Assembly: GCA_934131005.1 (NCBI GenBank)
Contig: CAKOYV010000014.1
Span: forward strand, 1-33,010
Length of the DNA stretch: 33,010 nt
Reading direction: 5' to 3'
From: an uncultured Bacilli bacterium
GTDB taxonomy: Bacteria > Bacillota_I > Bacilli_A > RF39 > UBA660
The notes under the pieces are model-generated. The model made no database searches and was not told the DNA's origin. It was given only the letters and a program-made list of their open reading frames with translations. Positions 23,784-30,644 of this stretch are shown here, one piece after another; positions within the stretch are counted from its first letter, which is position 1, and each line of letters begins with the position of its first letter. The translations under genes and the position numbers were made by a program.

Positions 23784-24524
23784 ATGTTAGATGGAAAAGT
23801 TGCTATTGTAACAGGTGGAAGTCGTGGTATTGGCTATGAAATAGTTCGTAAATTTTTGCAAAATGGTGCTTCTGTTGTACTATTTGCATCACGTGAAGAG
23901 ACTGTTAACAATGCTGTTGACTCTTTAAAGAATGAAAATAATGATTATGATGTATGGGGATTATATCCTAAAATTAGTGATGAAGGTGAAGTGAAGAAGG
24001 CTTTTGATGAAGTTTATAATAAATATGGTCATATTGACATCTTAGTTAATAATGCTGGTATCTCTTCTGCTACACCACTTGTTAGTTATAGTGAAGAAGA
24101 GTATGAAAAGTTAATGAATATTAATATTAAGGGCGTATTTCTTGGATGTAAGTTAATAGTTCCTTATATGGAAAATAATGGTGGAGTTATTTTAAATACT
24201 TCTTCAATGGTTAGTATATATGGTCAGCCTAGTGGATGTATGTATCCTGCTAGCAAATTTGCCGTTAATGGTCTTACAAAGTCGTTAGCAAGAGAATTGG
24301 CTCCTAAAAATATTAGAGTTAATGCTGTTGCTCCTGGTATTACAGAGACTGATATGGTTAAGGCTCTACCTAAGGAGGTTATTGAGCCACTTATTAAAAC
24401 TATTCCACTTGGTAGAATTGGTAAGCCAGAAGATGTTGCTAATGCTTTCTTATTTTTAGCAAGTGATATGGCTAGTTATATTACTGGTGATATTTTACAA
24501 GTCGATGGTGCTGCTAGATCTTAA
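23784..24524 (+). CDS. Short-chain dehydrogenase/reductase (FabG/BaiA-like)
   Basis: This 246-residue SDR of the classical type has the cofactor loop T-G-G-S-R-G-I-G (10-17), N-N-A-G (89-92) and the catalytic Ser-Tyr-Lys set (S140/S141, Y154-P-A-S-K158). C-terminal N-I-R-V-N-A-V-A-P-G-I-T-E-T-D-M and I-T-G-D-I-L-Q-V-D-G-A complete the family. By eye the last third (A-P-G-x-x-x-T-D-M, F-L-A-S-D-x-A-S-x-I-T, V-D-G-A-x-R) also resembles BaiA-type bile-acid 3alpha-hydroxysteroid dehydrogenases. 3-oxoacyl-ACP reductase cannot be excluded. It stands alone, so context does not choose between them. Confidence 0.85.
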   Translation: MLDGKVAIVTGGSRGIGYEIVRKFLQNGASVVLFASREETVNNAVDSLKNENNDYDVWGLYPKISDEGEVKKAFDEVYNKYGHIDILVNNAGISSATPLVSYSEEEYEKLMNINIKGVFLGCKLIVPYMENNGGVILNTSSMVSIYGQPSGCMYPASKFAVNGLTKSLARELAPKNIRVNAVAPGITETDMVKALPKEVIEPLIKTIPLGRIGKPEDVANAFLFLASDMASYITGDILQVDGAARS

Positions 24525-24580
24525 ATTAAATATGACAAATGAGTGAAATTACTTGTTTGTTTTTTTATTTAAATAATAAA

Positions 24581-24620
24581 AGAAAAAACAAATAGATTTT
24601 GATATTTCTATTTGTTTTCT
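24581..24620. terminator. Bidirectional terminator
   Basis: ACAAATAGA-type arms (about 24586-24596 with 24607-24617) are flanked by A-runs and T-runs. It lies between the convergent dehydrogenase and TasA-like genes and can serve both. Confidence 0.75.
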
Positions 24621-24628
24621 TTTAATTT

Positions 24629-25306
24629 TTAACCTGTAATTGTTGAAGTTACACCTTTTCCACCCTTACCTTCAAATTTTACCGTTGCGGTATAGGTACC
24701 TGTATCTGTTTGAGCAGAGCCAGTTTCATTAATCCAAACTACAATGGTATAAGTAGCAGTGGCATTTTTAGCCAAGCTAACATTAGTACAACCACTTCCA
24801 GTACTTACTGTACAAGCTGTGCCTGCATTTATATCCCAAGCAGTTGTATTATTCGCTGCTACTGCTGTATTGCTACCTAGGGTTGTTGTATTTGTTGTTT
24901 TACGCCATTTTAAATTTGGCATACCAGTACTTCCGGCAAAAGTTATTGTTCCATTGACAACAACTTTTGCTGTACTTGTATTTTTTATTGTTATAGTATA
25001 TACTCTACAAACTACGTTACTATTTCCATCAACACAACCATATGTACTTCCCATTGCTGTTCCCAGTGCACTTTCTGTTTGTGGTACCATTACTCCTGTA
25101 TTGGTTTTAGTAGGAAAATTTTGAGCTACTGTTAATTCTAATGTTGAGGTTGCGGCAGTACCGGTGATAGTTGTATTATCTGATTTTGACAAAGCAAAGA
25201 AAGCGTATGTTGCTCCAGTTGTACAAAAAGCTAAGGTTAATATTAATACTATTATCGTTGTTATCTTCTTAGAATCTTTACTTTGGCCGTTATTATTTGA
25301 TGTCAT
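24629..25306 (-). CDS. TasA/CalY-like exported protein
   Basis: This protein has 225 residues from the ATG at 25306, with GGAGG 7 bases upstream. A charged N-terminus (S-K-D-S-K-K) is followed by a hydrophobic helix ending G-A-T-Y-A-F-F-A-L-S. This is the SipW-type signal seen in TasA and camelysin-like proteins, with cleavage probably near A-L-S. The rest is Thr/Ser/Gly/Ala-rich, beta-type, with three or four cysteines (Y-G-C-V-D, V-V-C-R-V, T-A-C-T-V, S-G-C-T-N) that may form disulfides. The related proteins form surface or biofilm fibres. The Thr-rich composition differs strongly from neighbours. No SipW-like peptidase is in the window. Confidence 0.7.
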   Translation of the reverse strand: MTSNNNGQSKDSKKITTIIVLILTLAFCTTGATYAFFALSKSDNTTITGTAATSTLELTVAQNFPTKTNTGVMVPQTESALGTAMGSTYGCVDGNSNVVCRVYTITIKNTSTAKVVVNGTITFAGSTGMPNLKWRKTTNTTTLGSNTAVAANNTTAWDINAGTACTVSTGSGCTNVSLAKNATATYTIVVWINETGSAQTDTGTYTATVKFEGKGGKGVTSTITG

Positions 25307-25331
25307 AAGCATTCCTCCATATCTTAATAAG

Positions 25332-25360
25332 ATTATAGCAGTTATTAAAAAAAAAAGCAA
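25332..25360 (-). promoter_or_regulatory. Promoter of the TasA-like gene, TTGCTT-17-TATAAT
   Basis: On the minus strand TTGCTT (25355-25360), a spacer of 17 bases containing ten T and ending TGC, and TATAAT (25332-25337). The -35 lies inside the T-run of the preceding terminator. Confidence 0.75.
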
Positions 25361-25379
25361 TAAATTTATATGCTTTTTT
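25351..25379 (-). terminator. Terminator after the 195-residue hypothetical gene
   Basis: AAAAAAGCA (25351-25359) pairs with TGCTTTTTT (25371-25379). On the minus strand it follows the stop of the upstream gene and ends in ten T, which also form the spacer of the next promoter. Confidence 0.7.
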
Positions 25380-25965
25380 AAACCATTTTCATTTGACGCT
25401 TTTCCTTGGGACTTTGCTTTCTTATTGGAGCAAAAGCCAATTTTATTAAGGCTGTGCCATCTTGTTTCAAGTTATCAAATATTAGATAGTTATCTAAAGA
25501 AAAATCTTCTCTTTCTAGTAAGGTGCGAAATTCACGAAAAGAAACAACTAATGTTGCTGGTTGATAATTAGGGATTTTGTCTATATCAACTGATACTTTG
25601 GTGTCATTATTTTCAACTTGAAAATTGCAAATATCTATGAAAACTAAATCATTTAAAATATGAATATTGTCGGGTAATTTATAGTCTTCTTCATTTATTT
25701 CTTCTTTCGATACTAATATACCAAAATGAGGTTTCATTGTTATAGATGTAAATTCTATATTACTTTGAACTAAGTGTTCTATTAAAGCTTTAAAATTTTC
25801 AGTTATAATATTAACAGCTTTTTGACTATTTTTCTTCTGTAATAATTGTATCATAGAATAAGAACATAATTCATTAACAATATTACTATCTTCCATATAT
25901 AAAACAGTATATTCTTCTTTACTTTCTAATATTTGCTTGTATGCGATTAATTCTTCTTTATTCAT
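25378..25965 (-). CDS. Hypothetical soluble protein, 195 residues
   Basis: The ATG has AAGAGGTAA upstream. There is no signal peptide or membrane segment. The N-terminal half is helical (EELIAYKQILESKEEYTVLY, L-L-Q-K-K-N-S-Q-K-A-V-N-I-I). The C-terminal half is beta-rich, with L-V-F-I-D-I-C-N-F-Q-V and A-T-L-V-V-S-F-R-E-F-R-T-L-L-E-R-E-D-F-S-L-D-N-Y-L. It has a basic tail. I do not recognise the family. It is monocistronic, upstream of the TasA-like gene. Confidence 0.7.
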   Translation of the reverse strand: MNKEELIAYKQILESKEEYTVLYMEDSNIVNELCSYSMIQLLQKKNSQKAVNIITENFKALIEHLVQSNIEFTSITMKPHFGILVSKEEINEEDYKLPDNIHILNDLVFIDICNFQVENNDTKVSVDIDKIPNYQPATLVVSFREFRTLLEREDFSLDNYLIFDNLKQDGTALIKLAFAPIRKQSPKEKRQMKMV

Positions 25966-26086
25966 TTTATTACCTCTTTTCTTTAATTGACATTGTCTTT
26001 TTTTATTTTTTTTACTATACTAATAATAGTTAAAAGCTTATTGGCTTATTTTTTGTATCTTTATATTAATATGGAGGTTGATAGTT

Positions 26087-26797
26087 ATGGATGTAGAAAA
26101 AATTGCTAAGTTCATTAAAAATGTTAGACTAAAACAGAATTTAAGTCAACGGGAATTTGCCTTAAAATATGGTGTTACATATCAAGCTGTTAGCAAATGG
26201 GAAAATGGAAAAAATTTACCTGATATTAGTATTTTGAGGCAAATTTGTAAGGAAAATAACGTTAATCTAGATGATATTTTTGATGATAAAATAAATAGTA
26301 ATAATTATAATAAAATTAAGAACAAATGGTTTTTAGGTGGATTAATAGGAATTATTTTAATTGTTGTATTAAGTTTATTTTTTATTAATAGTAAAAAAAA
26401 TAATGATTTTCAATTCAGAACTTTATCATCTAAATGTGATAATTTTAAACTATACGGTAGTTTAGCTTATAATGATAATAAAGCTTCTATATATATTCCT
26501 AGTATTTCCTACTGTGGTAAAAATGATGACACTAAATATAAGAAATTAGATTGTGGATTATATGAAAGCGATGGAGATAATATCGTTAAAATTAGTGATT
26601 ATAATTATTCGGATACGAATGGTATTACAATCAAAAAATTTCTTAGCAATGTTACTTTTAATGTTAGTCATTATGAGAGAGTTTGTAAAATTTATAAAGA
26701 AAATAGTCTCTACTTAGAAATTAGAGCGTATGATAATGATGGAAAAGCTACTTCTTATAAAATTCCTCTTAAAGCAATAGATAATTGTAATAAATAA
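26087..26797 (+). CDS. Membrane-anchored XRE-family regulator
   Basis: This protein has 236 residues from the ATG at 26087, with ATGGAGG 9 bases upstream; the TTG at 26078 overlaps the ribosome site. An XRE helix-turn-helix lies at about 8-60 (Q-N-L-S-Q-R-E-F-A-L-K-Y-G-V-T-Y-Q-A-V-S-K-W-E-N-G). One membrane segment follows (about 83-103). The outer C-terminal domain of ~130 residues has five cysteines and mostly beta strands. The layout is that of a one-component membrane sensor: DNA-binding inside, sensing domain outside. The ligand and targets are unknown. It is convergent with the nucleotidyltransferase gene. Confidence 0.8.
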   Translation: MDVEKIAKFIKNVRLKQNLSQREFALKYGVTYQAVSKWENGKNLPDISILRQICKENNVNLDDIFDDKINSNNYNKIKNKWFLGGLIGIILIVVLSLFFINSKKNNDFQFRTLSSKCDNFKLYGSLAYNDNKASIYIPSISYCGKNDDTKYKKLDCGLYESDGDNIVKISDYNYSDTNGITIKKFLSNVTFNVSHYERVCKIYKENSLYLEIRAYDNDGKATSYKIPLKAIDNCNK

Positions 26798-26832
26798 TTA
26801 GATGGATATTTATTATAATTATTTTTTTTGAT
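26790..26832 (+). terminator. Weak AT-only terminator
   Basis: AAATAATTA around the stop of the XRE gene can pair with TAATTATTT about 15 bases later, followed by a T-run. The stem has no G/C, so efficiency is doubtful. Confidence 0.35.
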
Positions 26833-27337
26833 GCTTTCTGGTAAATACTTTTAACTTCTCTTCACGGCCATTTTGAATGTTATTTTGTTTATTTACTTCT
26901 ATTAATCCTTGTTCTTGGTAGTCGTTGAAAGTTAGGGATATTAGTTTATTAGTATTTAATTCAAACAATAGACCATCTATATTATATTGAATAGATGCAA
27001 ATAAGTCATCACTTGTCCACATATCTACTATAGTATCTTGATATTTAAACTTTAAACCACCTAATTTGTTTTGCTGATACTTGATATTAAATTTATTTAA
27101 GACTTCTAACATCCAACTTTTATTCTCATCTCCTAAAATAACAAAATCTAAATCTTTAGGATGCTTGGCATCAATTAAATCTCTAATAGCTCCGCCTAAT
27201 AGATATGTTGGGGCTAGCATAGAAATAATATAGGCTGGATAAAAGTGATTTTTTATATATTTTGTTAGACGCATTTCTAAACTTAAATCGTTGGTGAATT
27301 CATCTTTTTGGGAATTATATTTTATTTCTATTTTCAT
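26819..27337 (-). CDS. Nucleotidyltransferase (pol-beta/CCA-adding-like fold), stand-alone
   Basis: This 172-residue protein has Y-L-L-G-G-A-I-R-D (45-53) and K-D-L-D-F-V-I (61-67, D62 and D64), the G-G-x-x-R-D and D-x-D motifs of CCA-adding enzyme and poly(A) polymerase heads. A third carboxylate, D105 (T-I-V-D-M-W), sits in the next strand, so the active site looks complete. The tRNA-binding helical domain of CCA enzymes is missing, so it is not a normal CCA enzyme. Its ATG lies 4 bases after the stop of the Cys-His-Asp protein gene, so the two are surely co-expressed. Its function is unknown; some short stand-alone nucleotidyltransferases modify nucleotides, RNA or proteins. Confidence 0.75.
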   Translation of the reverse strand: MKIEIKYNSQKDEFTNDLSLEMRLTKYIKNHFYPAYIISMLAPTYLLGGAIRDLIDAKHPKDLDFVILGDENKSWMLEVLNKFNIKYQQNKLGGLKFKYQDTIVDMWTSDDLFASIQYNIDGLLFELNTNKLISLTFNDYQEQGLIEVNKQNNIQNGREEKLKVFTRKHQKK

Positions 27338-27341
27338 CTAA

Positions 27342-28088
27342 TCACGGCCTTTTTACTTTTAATTTAGATTTGTGTGTTAATGATTGATTGTTTATAAATA
27401 ATTGTTTATTTCTTTCTATATCCCTGATTACGGCCTCTCTGCAGACAAGATATAGTTTAATTGATAAATTATCTAAATTACCATTTATTAGTTTAATATC
27501 ATTACTTAAATCTTCTCTTTTAATTGAATTTATTTCTTGAAACTCAGTTAATTTTAAATATTGTTCTTTAGTTATTATTATATTTCTTGTCCAATCAAGG
27601 ATAAGTTTCTCTCCATTTTTGGGATACTCTACTACAGAGTGTAATACTCTTTTTTTGCCTATTGTTATATAGCCTGTTAATAGTTTTGATGATTCTAAAT
27701 CAAGAGTTAGATGGATGGATCTTAGATGACATAAGCCACTTCTTTTATTGGAAGTTAATTCTTTTATATCAGTTTCATTTTCTAAATAATTAGATATTTT
27801 ATCAAAAGTTATTGTTTCACCAAAATTATTATACTCATACTTTTTAAGTGTTTCATTAAAGTTTATTTTCTTTAAATCTATTAATGTATGACTACGCAAT
27901 AATTTTAAAATTTTAGTTGAAAGTTTCTTCTCATCAATTTTTGTAAATTCTTTGATAGTTGTATCTGCAATTAAATTTTTATAACTTCCCTGCTTACTTC
28001 TTGGTAAATTATCATCATTTTTAAATATTAATTCATATGTCTGTTGATTTATGCCAAATTGTTTTGTATATTCTTCTATATTTTTCAA
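27342..28088 (-). CDS. Unknown protein with transglutaminase-like Cys-His-Asp pattern
   Basis: This protein has about 248 residues. The TTG at 28088 is preferred since GGAGG lies 7 bases upstream; the GTG at 28094 abuts the ribosome site. The central block has R-S-G-L-C-H-L-R-S (Cys ~120), K-K-R-V-L-H-S-V-V-E-Y (His ~150) and K-L-I-L-D-W-T-R-N (Asp ~165). The order and spacing (about 30 then 15 residues) match the transglutaminase/papain-like core. The flanks are Lys/Asn/Leu-rich helices. It has no signal peptide. It is first in a two-gene operon with the nucleotidyltransferase. It uses one of the two TGA stops in the window. The domain inference is mine, by pattern. Confidence 0.6.
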   Translation of the reverse strand: MKNIEEYTKQFGINQQTYELIFKNDDNLPRSKQGSYKNLIADTTIKEFTKIDEKKLSTKILKLLRSHTLIDLKKINFNETLKKYEYNNFGETITFDKISNYLENETDIKELTSNKRSGLCHLRSIHLTLDLESSKLLTGYITIGKKRVLHSVVEYPKNGEKLILDWTRNIIITKEQYLKLTEFQEINSIKREDLSNDIKLINGNLDNLSIKLYLVCREAVIRDIERNKQLFINNQSLTHKSKLKVKRP

Positions 28089-28113
28089 ATTCACACCTCC
28101 AAACCGTTGATAT

Positions 28114-28122
28114 ATTATACCA
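28114..28122 (-). promoter_or_regulatory. Extended -10 promoter for the Cys-His-Asp/nucleotidyltransferase operon
   Basis: TGG-TATAAT on the minus strand, about 26 bases before the TTG start; no clear -35. Confidence 0.6.
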
Positions 28123-28244
28123 TATAATTTATACTTTAGGGTATTTTATTTAGAATCTGGTCATTTTTTGAAGTGTAAGTGTTATAAATTAACTAAAAGT
28201 TTTTGAAGTAATGGCATATTATAAAATTAGAAAGGAGAATATAA

Positions 28245-28988
28245 ATGAGTTGTTTTGATGATTTTATGAGAGATATGGAAAAAAGAGAAAGAAATAAGCC
28301 TAAGTATATTTGTTGCGTTGGCCCTACTGGGCCTACTGGGGCAACTGGACCTGCTGGTGGACCTATAGGTGCTACTGGTCCTACTGGCCCTACTGGCCCT
28401 ACTGGAGCTACCGGTCCTACTGGAGCTACTGGTCCTACTGGTCCTACTGGTCCTCAAGGTGTTGTTGGTGCTCAAGGTGCTACTGGTCCTACTGGTCCTA
28501 CTGGAGCTACTGGGCCTACTGGTCCTACTGGTGCTACTGGTGCTCAAGGTGTTGTTGGCGCTCAAGGTGTTGTTGGCCCTACTGGTCCTACTGGAGCTAC
28601 TGGCCCTACTGGTCCTCAAGGTGTTGTTGGTGCTCAAGGTGTTGCTGGCCCTACTGGTCCTACTGGAGCTACTGGCCCTACTGGTCCTCAAGGTGTTGTT
28701 GGCGTTCAAGGTGTTGATGGCCCTACTGGTCCTACTGGTCCTACTGGTCCTCAAGGTGTTGTTGGTGCTCAAGGTGTTGATGGCCCTACTGGTCCTACTG
28801 GAGCTACTGGCCCTACTGGACCATCTATTACTTTTGCTATTGGAACGGTAACAACTGGTGCTCCTGATAGCCAGGCCATAGCTTCTATTACTGGAACTTC
28901 ACCAAATTATTTTTTAAACTTAACTCTTCCAAGCGGTGCTACTGGGCCTACTGGACCTACTGGACCTACTGGTCCTAATGGGGGCTAG
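28245..28988 (+). CDS. Collagen-like Gly-Pro-Thr repeat protein
   Basis: This protein has 247 residues. A short charged head (MSCFDDFMRDMEKRERNKPK, then Y-I-C-C) has no signal peptide. An uninterrupted Gly-x-y tract runs from about 26 to 192, dominated by GPT with GAT, GPQ, GVV and GAQ. A non-collagen segment of about 30 residues follows (I-G-T-V-T-T-G-A-P, then I-T-G-T-S-P-N-Y-F-L-N-L-T-L-P), with a final GPT tail. Such proteins form trimeric surface or spore-coat filaments (BclA type) or phage fibres, and their threonines are often glycosylated. A strong AAAGGAG site is present. The glycosyltransferase gene starts 9 bases later. The upstream CATATTATA could be a -10 of ordinary or sporulation type. 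Confidence 0.88.
   Translation: MSCFDDFMRDMEKRERNKPKYICCVGPTGPTGATGPAGGPIGATGPTGPTGPTGATGPTGATGPTGPTGPQGVVGAQGATGPTGPTGATGPTGPTGATGAQGVVGAQGVVGPTGPTGATGPTGPQGVVGAQGVAGPTGPTGATGPTGPQGVVGVQGVDGPTGPTGPTGPQGVVGAQGVDGPTGPTGATGPTGPSITFAIGTVTTGAPDSQAIASITGTSPNYFLNLTLPSGATGPTGPTGPTGPNGG
28321..28820 (+). repeat. Tandem collagen-coding repeats with a 72-bp higher-order unit
   Basis: The 9-bp GGTCCTACT-type unit repeats throughout. Above it, a 24-residue (72-bp) unit of eight triplets, GPTGPTGATGPTGPQGVVGA followed by QGV and one variable residue, occurs about four times. One copy is a triplet short, and the last residue varies (V, A, D). This suggests slippage or unequal crossing-over. Confidence 0.85.
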
Positions 28989-28997
28989 AGGAGAATA

Positions 28998-30098
28998 ATG
29001 AAATATAAGTATAAAGTATGTGTTTATGCCATTTGTAAAAATGAAGAAAAATTTGTTGATACTTGGTATGATAGTGTAAAAGAAGCTGATAAAATATATG
29101 TTCTAGATACTGGTTCTGATGATAATACTGTAAACTTGTTAAAAGGCAAAGAGAAAGTAATATTGAAACAAAAAATTATAAAACCTTGGAGATTTGATGT
29201 TGCTAGAAATTTATCTTTAGATATGGTTCCAATGGATACTGATATATGTGTATGCATTGATTTTGATGAAGTATTAAGTAAAGGTTGGAGATATGAGTTA
29301 GAAAAAATATGGAATAAAAATATTAATAGAGTTAGGTATAATTATATATGGAGTTTTGATAAATATAACAAACCATCTATATACTTTTATCTAGATAATA
29401 TCCATCAAAGAAAAGATTATTATTGGACACATCCTGTCCATGAAGTGTTGACTTACAAAAAGGATAAAGAAAAATATATAACTACCTCCTCTATTACTTT
29501 AAGTCATTATCCAGATATACAGAAATCAAGAAAATCTTATTTGCCATTATTAGAATTATCTGTTAAAGAAGATCCTAATGATGATAGAAATATGCATTAT
29601 TTAGGACGAGAATATATGTATTATAGGAAGTATGATAAAAGTATTAAAACTCTAAAGAAGCATTTAGATATGGATAGTGCTAAATGGCGTGATGAAAGAT
29701 GTGCTTCAATGAGATTTATCGGTAGATGCTATAAATATTTAGGTAATTATGATGAAGCTAGATCATGGTATGAAAAAGCAATCCTAGAGGCTCCATATTT
29801 AAGAGATGCTTATGTGGAAATAGCTATTTTATATTACGAATTGAAAAATTATGGTAAAATGATTAAATATTGTAATAGAGCTTTGATAATAAAAGAAAAA
29901 CAAAATACCTATATTAATGAAGTATTTAGTTGGAATTATACAATTTATGATTTGCTAGCTATTGGATTTTTCGAATTAGAAGAGTTTGAGATAGCACTAA
30001 AATATGCTAAAATAGCATTAGATATGGATAAAAATAATGAGAGATTAAAGAATAATTATGATATTATTTTAGATGTAGTAAAACGATATGCTGATTAG
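28998..30098 (+). CDS. Family 2 glycosyltransferase with TPR C-terminus
   Basis: This 366-residue protein has a GT-A domain at 1-~195: A-I-C-K-N-E-E-K-F (11-19), V-L-D-T-G-S-D-D-N-T (35-44), W-R-F-D-V-A-R-N (64-71) and the D-F-D metal site (88-90). H-P-V-H-E-V and L-S-H-Y-P-D follow in the acceptor region. The C-terminal ~160 residues are tetratricopeptide-like helices (R-C-Y-K-Y-L-G-N-Y-D-E-A-R-S-W-Y-E-K-A-I; A-Y-V-E-I-A-I-L-Y-Y-E-L-K-N-Y). It is soluble. It follows the collagen-like gene by 9 bases and has its own GAGGAG site. The most likely task is O-glycosylation of the GPT threonines. Confidence 0.88.
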   Translation: MKYKYKVCVYAICKNEEKFVDTWYDSVKEADKIYVLDTGSDDNTVNLLKGKEKVILKQKIIKPWRFDVARNLSLDMVPMDTDICVCIDFDEVLSKGWRYELEKIWNKNINRVRYNYIWSFDKYNKPSIYFYLDNIHQRKDYYWTHPVHEVLTYKKDKEKYITTSSITLSHYPDIQKSRKSYLPLLELSVKEDPNDDRNMHYLGREYMYYRKYDKSIKTLKKHLDMDSAKWRDERCASMRFIGRCYKYLGNYDEARSWYEKAILEAPYLRDAYVEIAILYYELKNYGKMIKYCNRALIIKEKQNTYINEVFSWNYTIYDLLAIGFFELEEFEIALKYAKIALDMDKNNERLKNNYDIILDVVKRYAD

Positions 30099-30111
30099 TA
30101 TATCGTTTTTT
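30080..30111. terminator. Terminator after the glycosyltransferase gene
   Basis: AAAACGATAT (30080-30089) pairs with ATATCGTTTT (30100-30109), followed by more T. It overlaps the stop codon. The A/T symmetry allows use from both sides. Confidence 0.85.
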
Positions 30112-30456
30112 ATTTATCTTTTTTTAAGTTTCTCATCAATATTAATTGTATCTTTATTGTTCTTATAATTAATAAACTCATTTATTTAAAAAATTATAAT
30201 TTATGATGCTGCAGGATTAGTTTGTTGTTATACTATAAACAATCATTATGTAAGCCATTAAAATAACAGTCATTAAAGTAAAGATAAAACTTTGAAACTT
30301 TATTTTAGCATTACATACTTCTACCTTTCGTTCAAAATATATTAATATTTTTCCTCTTTTAAAGAAAAAATACCATCTAGTCGCAGACATAGACTAGACA
30401 GCATTTAATGTCTATAACATTATATTATTTATTTGATTATCTCATTAATTATAATA
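30112..30456. other. Gene-poor AT-rich region
   Basis: No well-supported gene is seen. It contains a minus-strand frame of 57 codons (30217-30390) whose ATG falls in a terminator loop, and that terminator at 30364-30398. Both are discussed separately. Confidence 0.5.
30364..30398 (-). terminator. Terminator hairpin on the minus strand
   Basis: TCTAGTC and GACTAGA arms (30376-30382 with 30392-30398) around a 9-base loop are followed on the minus strand by TGGTA and six T. It would catch read-through from the small RNA candidate at 30457-30590. Confidence 0.6.
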
Positions 30457-30590
30457 TTAAAAAGGCTAACTTAAATTAACCTTTGTATTTGAAATTCAAA
30501 ATAGCTCGATTAATTTTTTATGGTGCCAGTAAGAAGCAGGTCAAACAACTCTTAAGCAAAAAGATGATAGTAAGTAATAAACTTACTAAC
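30457..30590 (-). ncRNA. Structured small RNA candidate A (about 134 nt)
   Basis: The minus-strand region begins 7 bases after a TATAAT and ends in a terminator (GGTTAA/TTAGCC arms, then five T; 30457-30484). It folds as a 5' hairpin (TAGTAAG with CTTACTA, 7 bp) and a middle hairpin whose loop carries GTTGTT-x-x-ACC. TGGCACCAT follows, then the terminator. No open frame fits. The order of elements, the loop sequence and the distance from -10 to start match candidate B at 32714-32817, while stem bases differ. I do not recognise a named RNA family; type I antitoxin RNAs are the closest idea. Confidence 0.55.
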
Positions 30591-30597
30591 TAATTAT

Positions 30598-30626
30598 ATT
30601 ATACTAGAACATAAAAAAAGTAGCAA
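30598..30626 (-). promoter_or_regulatory. Promoter of small RNA candidate A, TTGCTA-17-TATAAT
   Basis: On the minus strand TTGCTA (30621-30626) and TATAAT (30598-30603) are separated by 17 bases and face the RNA candidate. It lies just after the stop of the 299-residue gene. Confidence 0.7.
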
Positions 30627-30644
30627 TATATATTACCACAATTT

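Noticed and set aside
24759..25571. Plus-strand frames opposite the TasA-like and hypothetical genes
   Set aside because: No ribosome sites, hydrophobic shadow translation, and overlapping well-supported minus-strand genes.
28321..28820. CRISPR-like or satellite array
   Set aside because: The periodicity is 9 and 72 bp in frame with a collagen-type protein, with no spacers.
28227..28851. Long frames antisense to, or out of frame with, the collagen-like gene (Ser/Arg/Thr-rich, Leu/Val-rich and Trp/Tyr-rich)
   Set aside because: They are low-complexity shadows of the GPT repeats and have no ribosome sites; the collagen frame has both.
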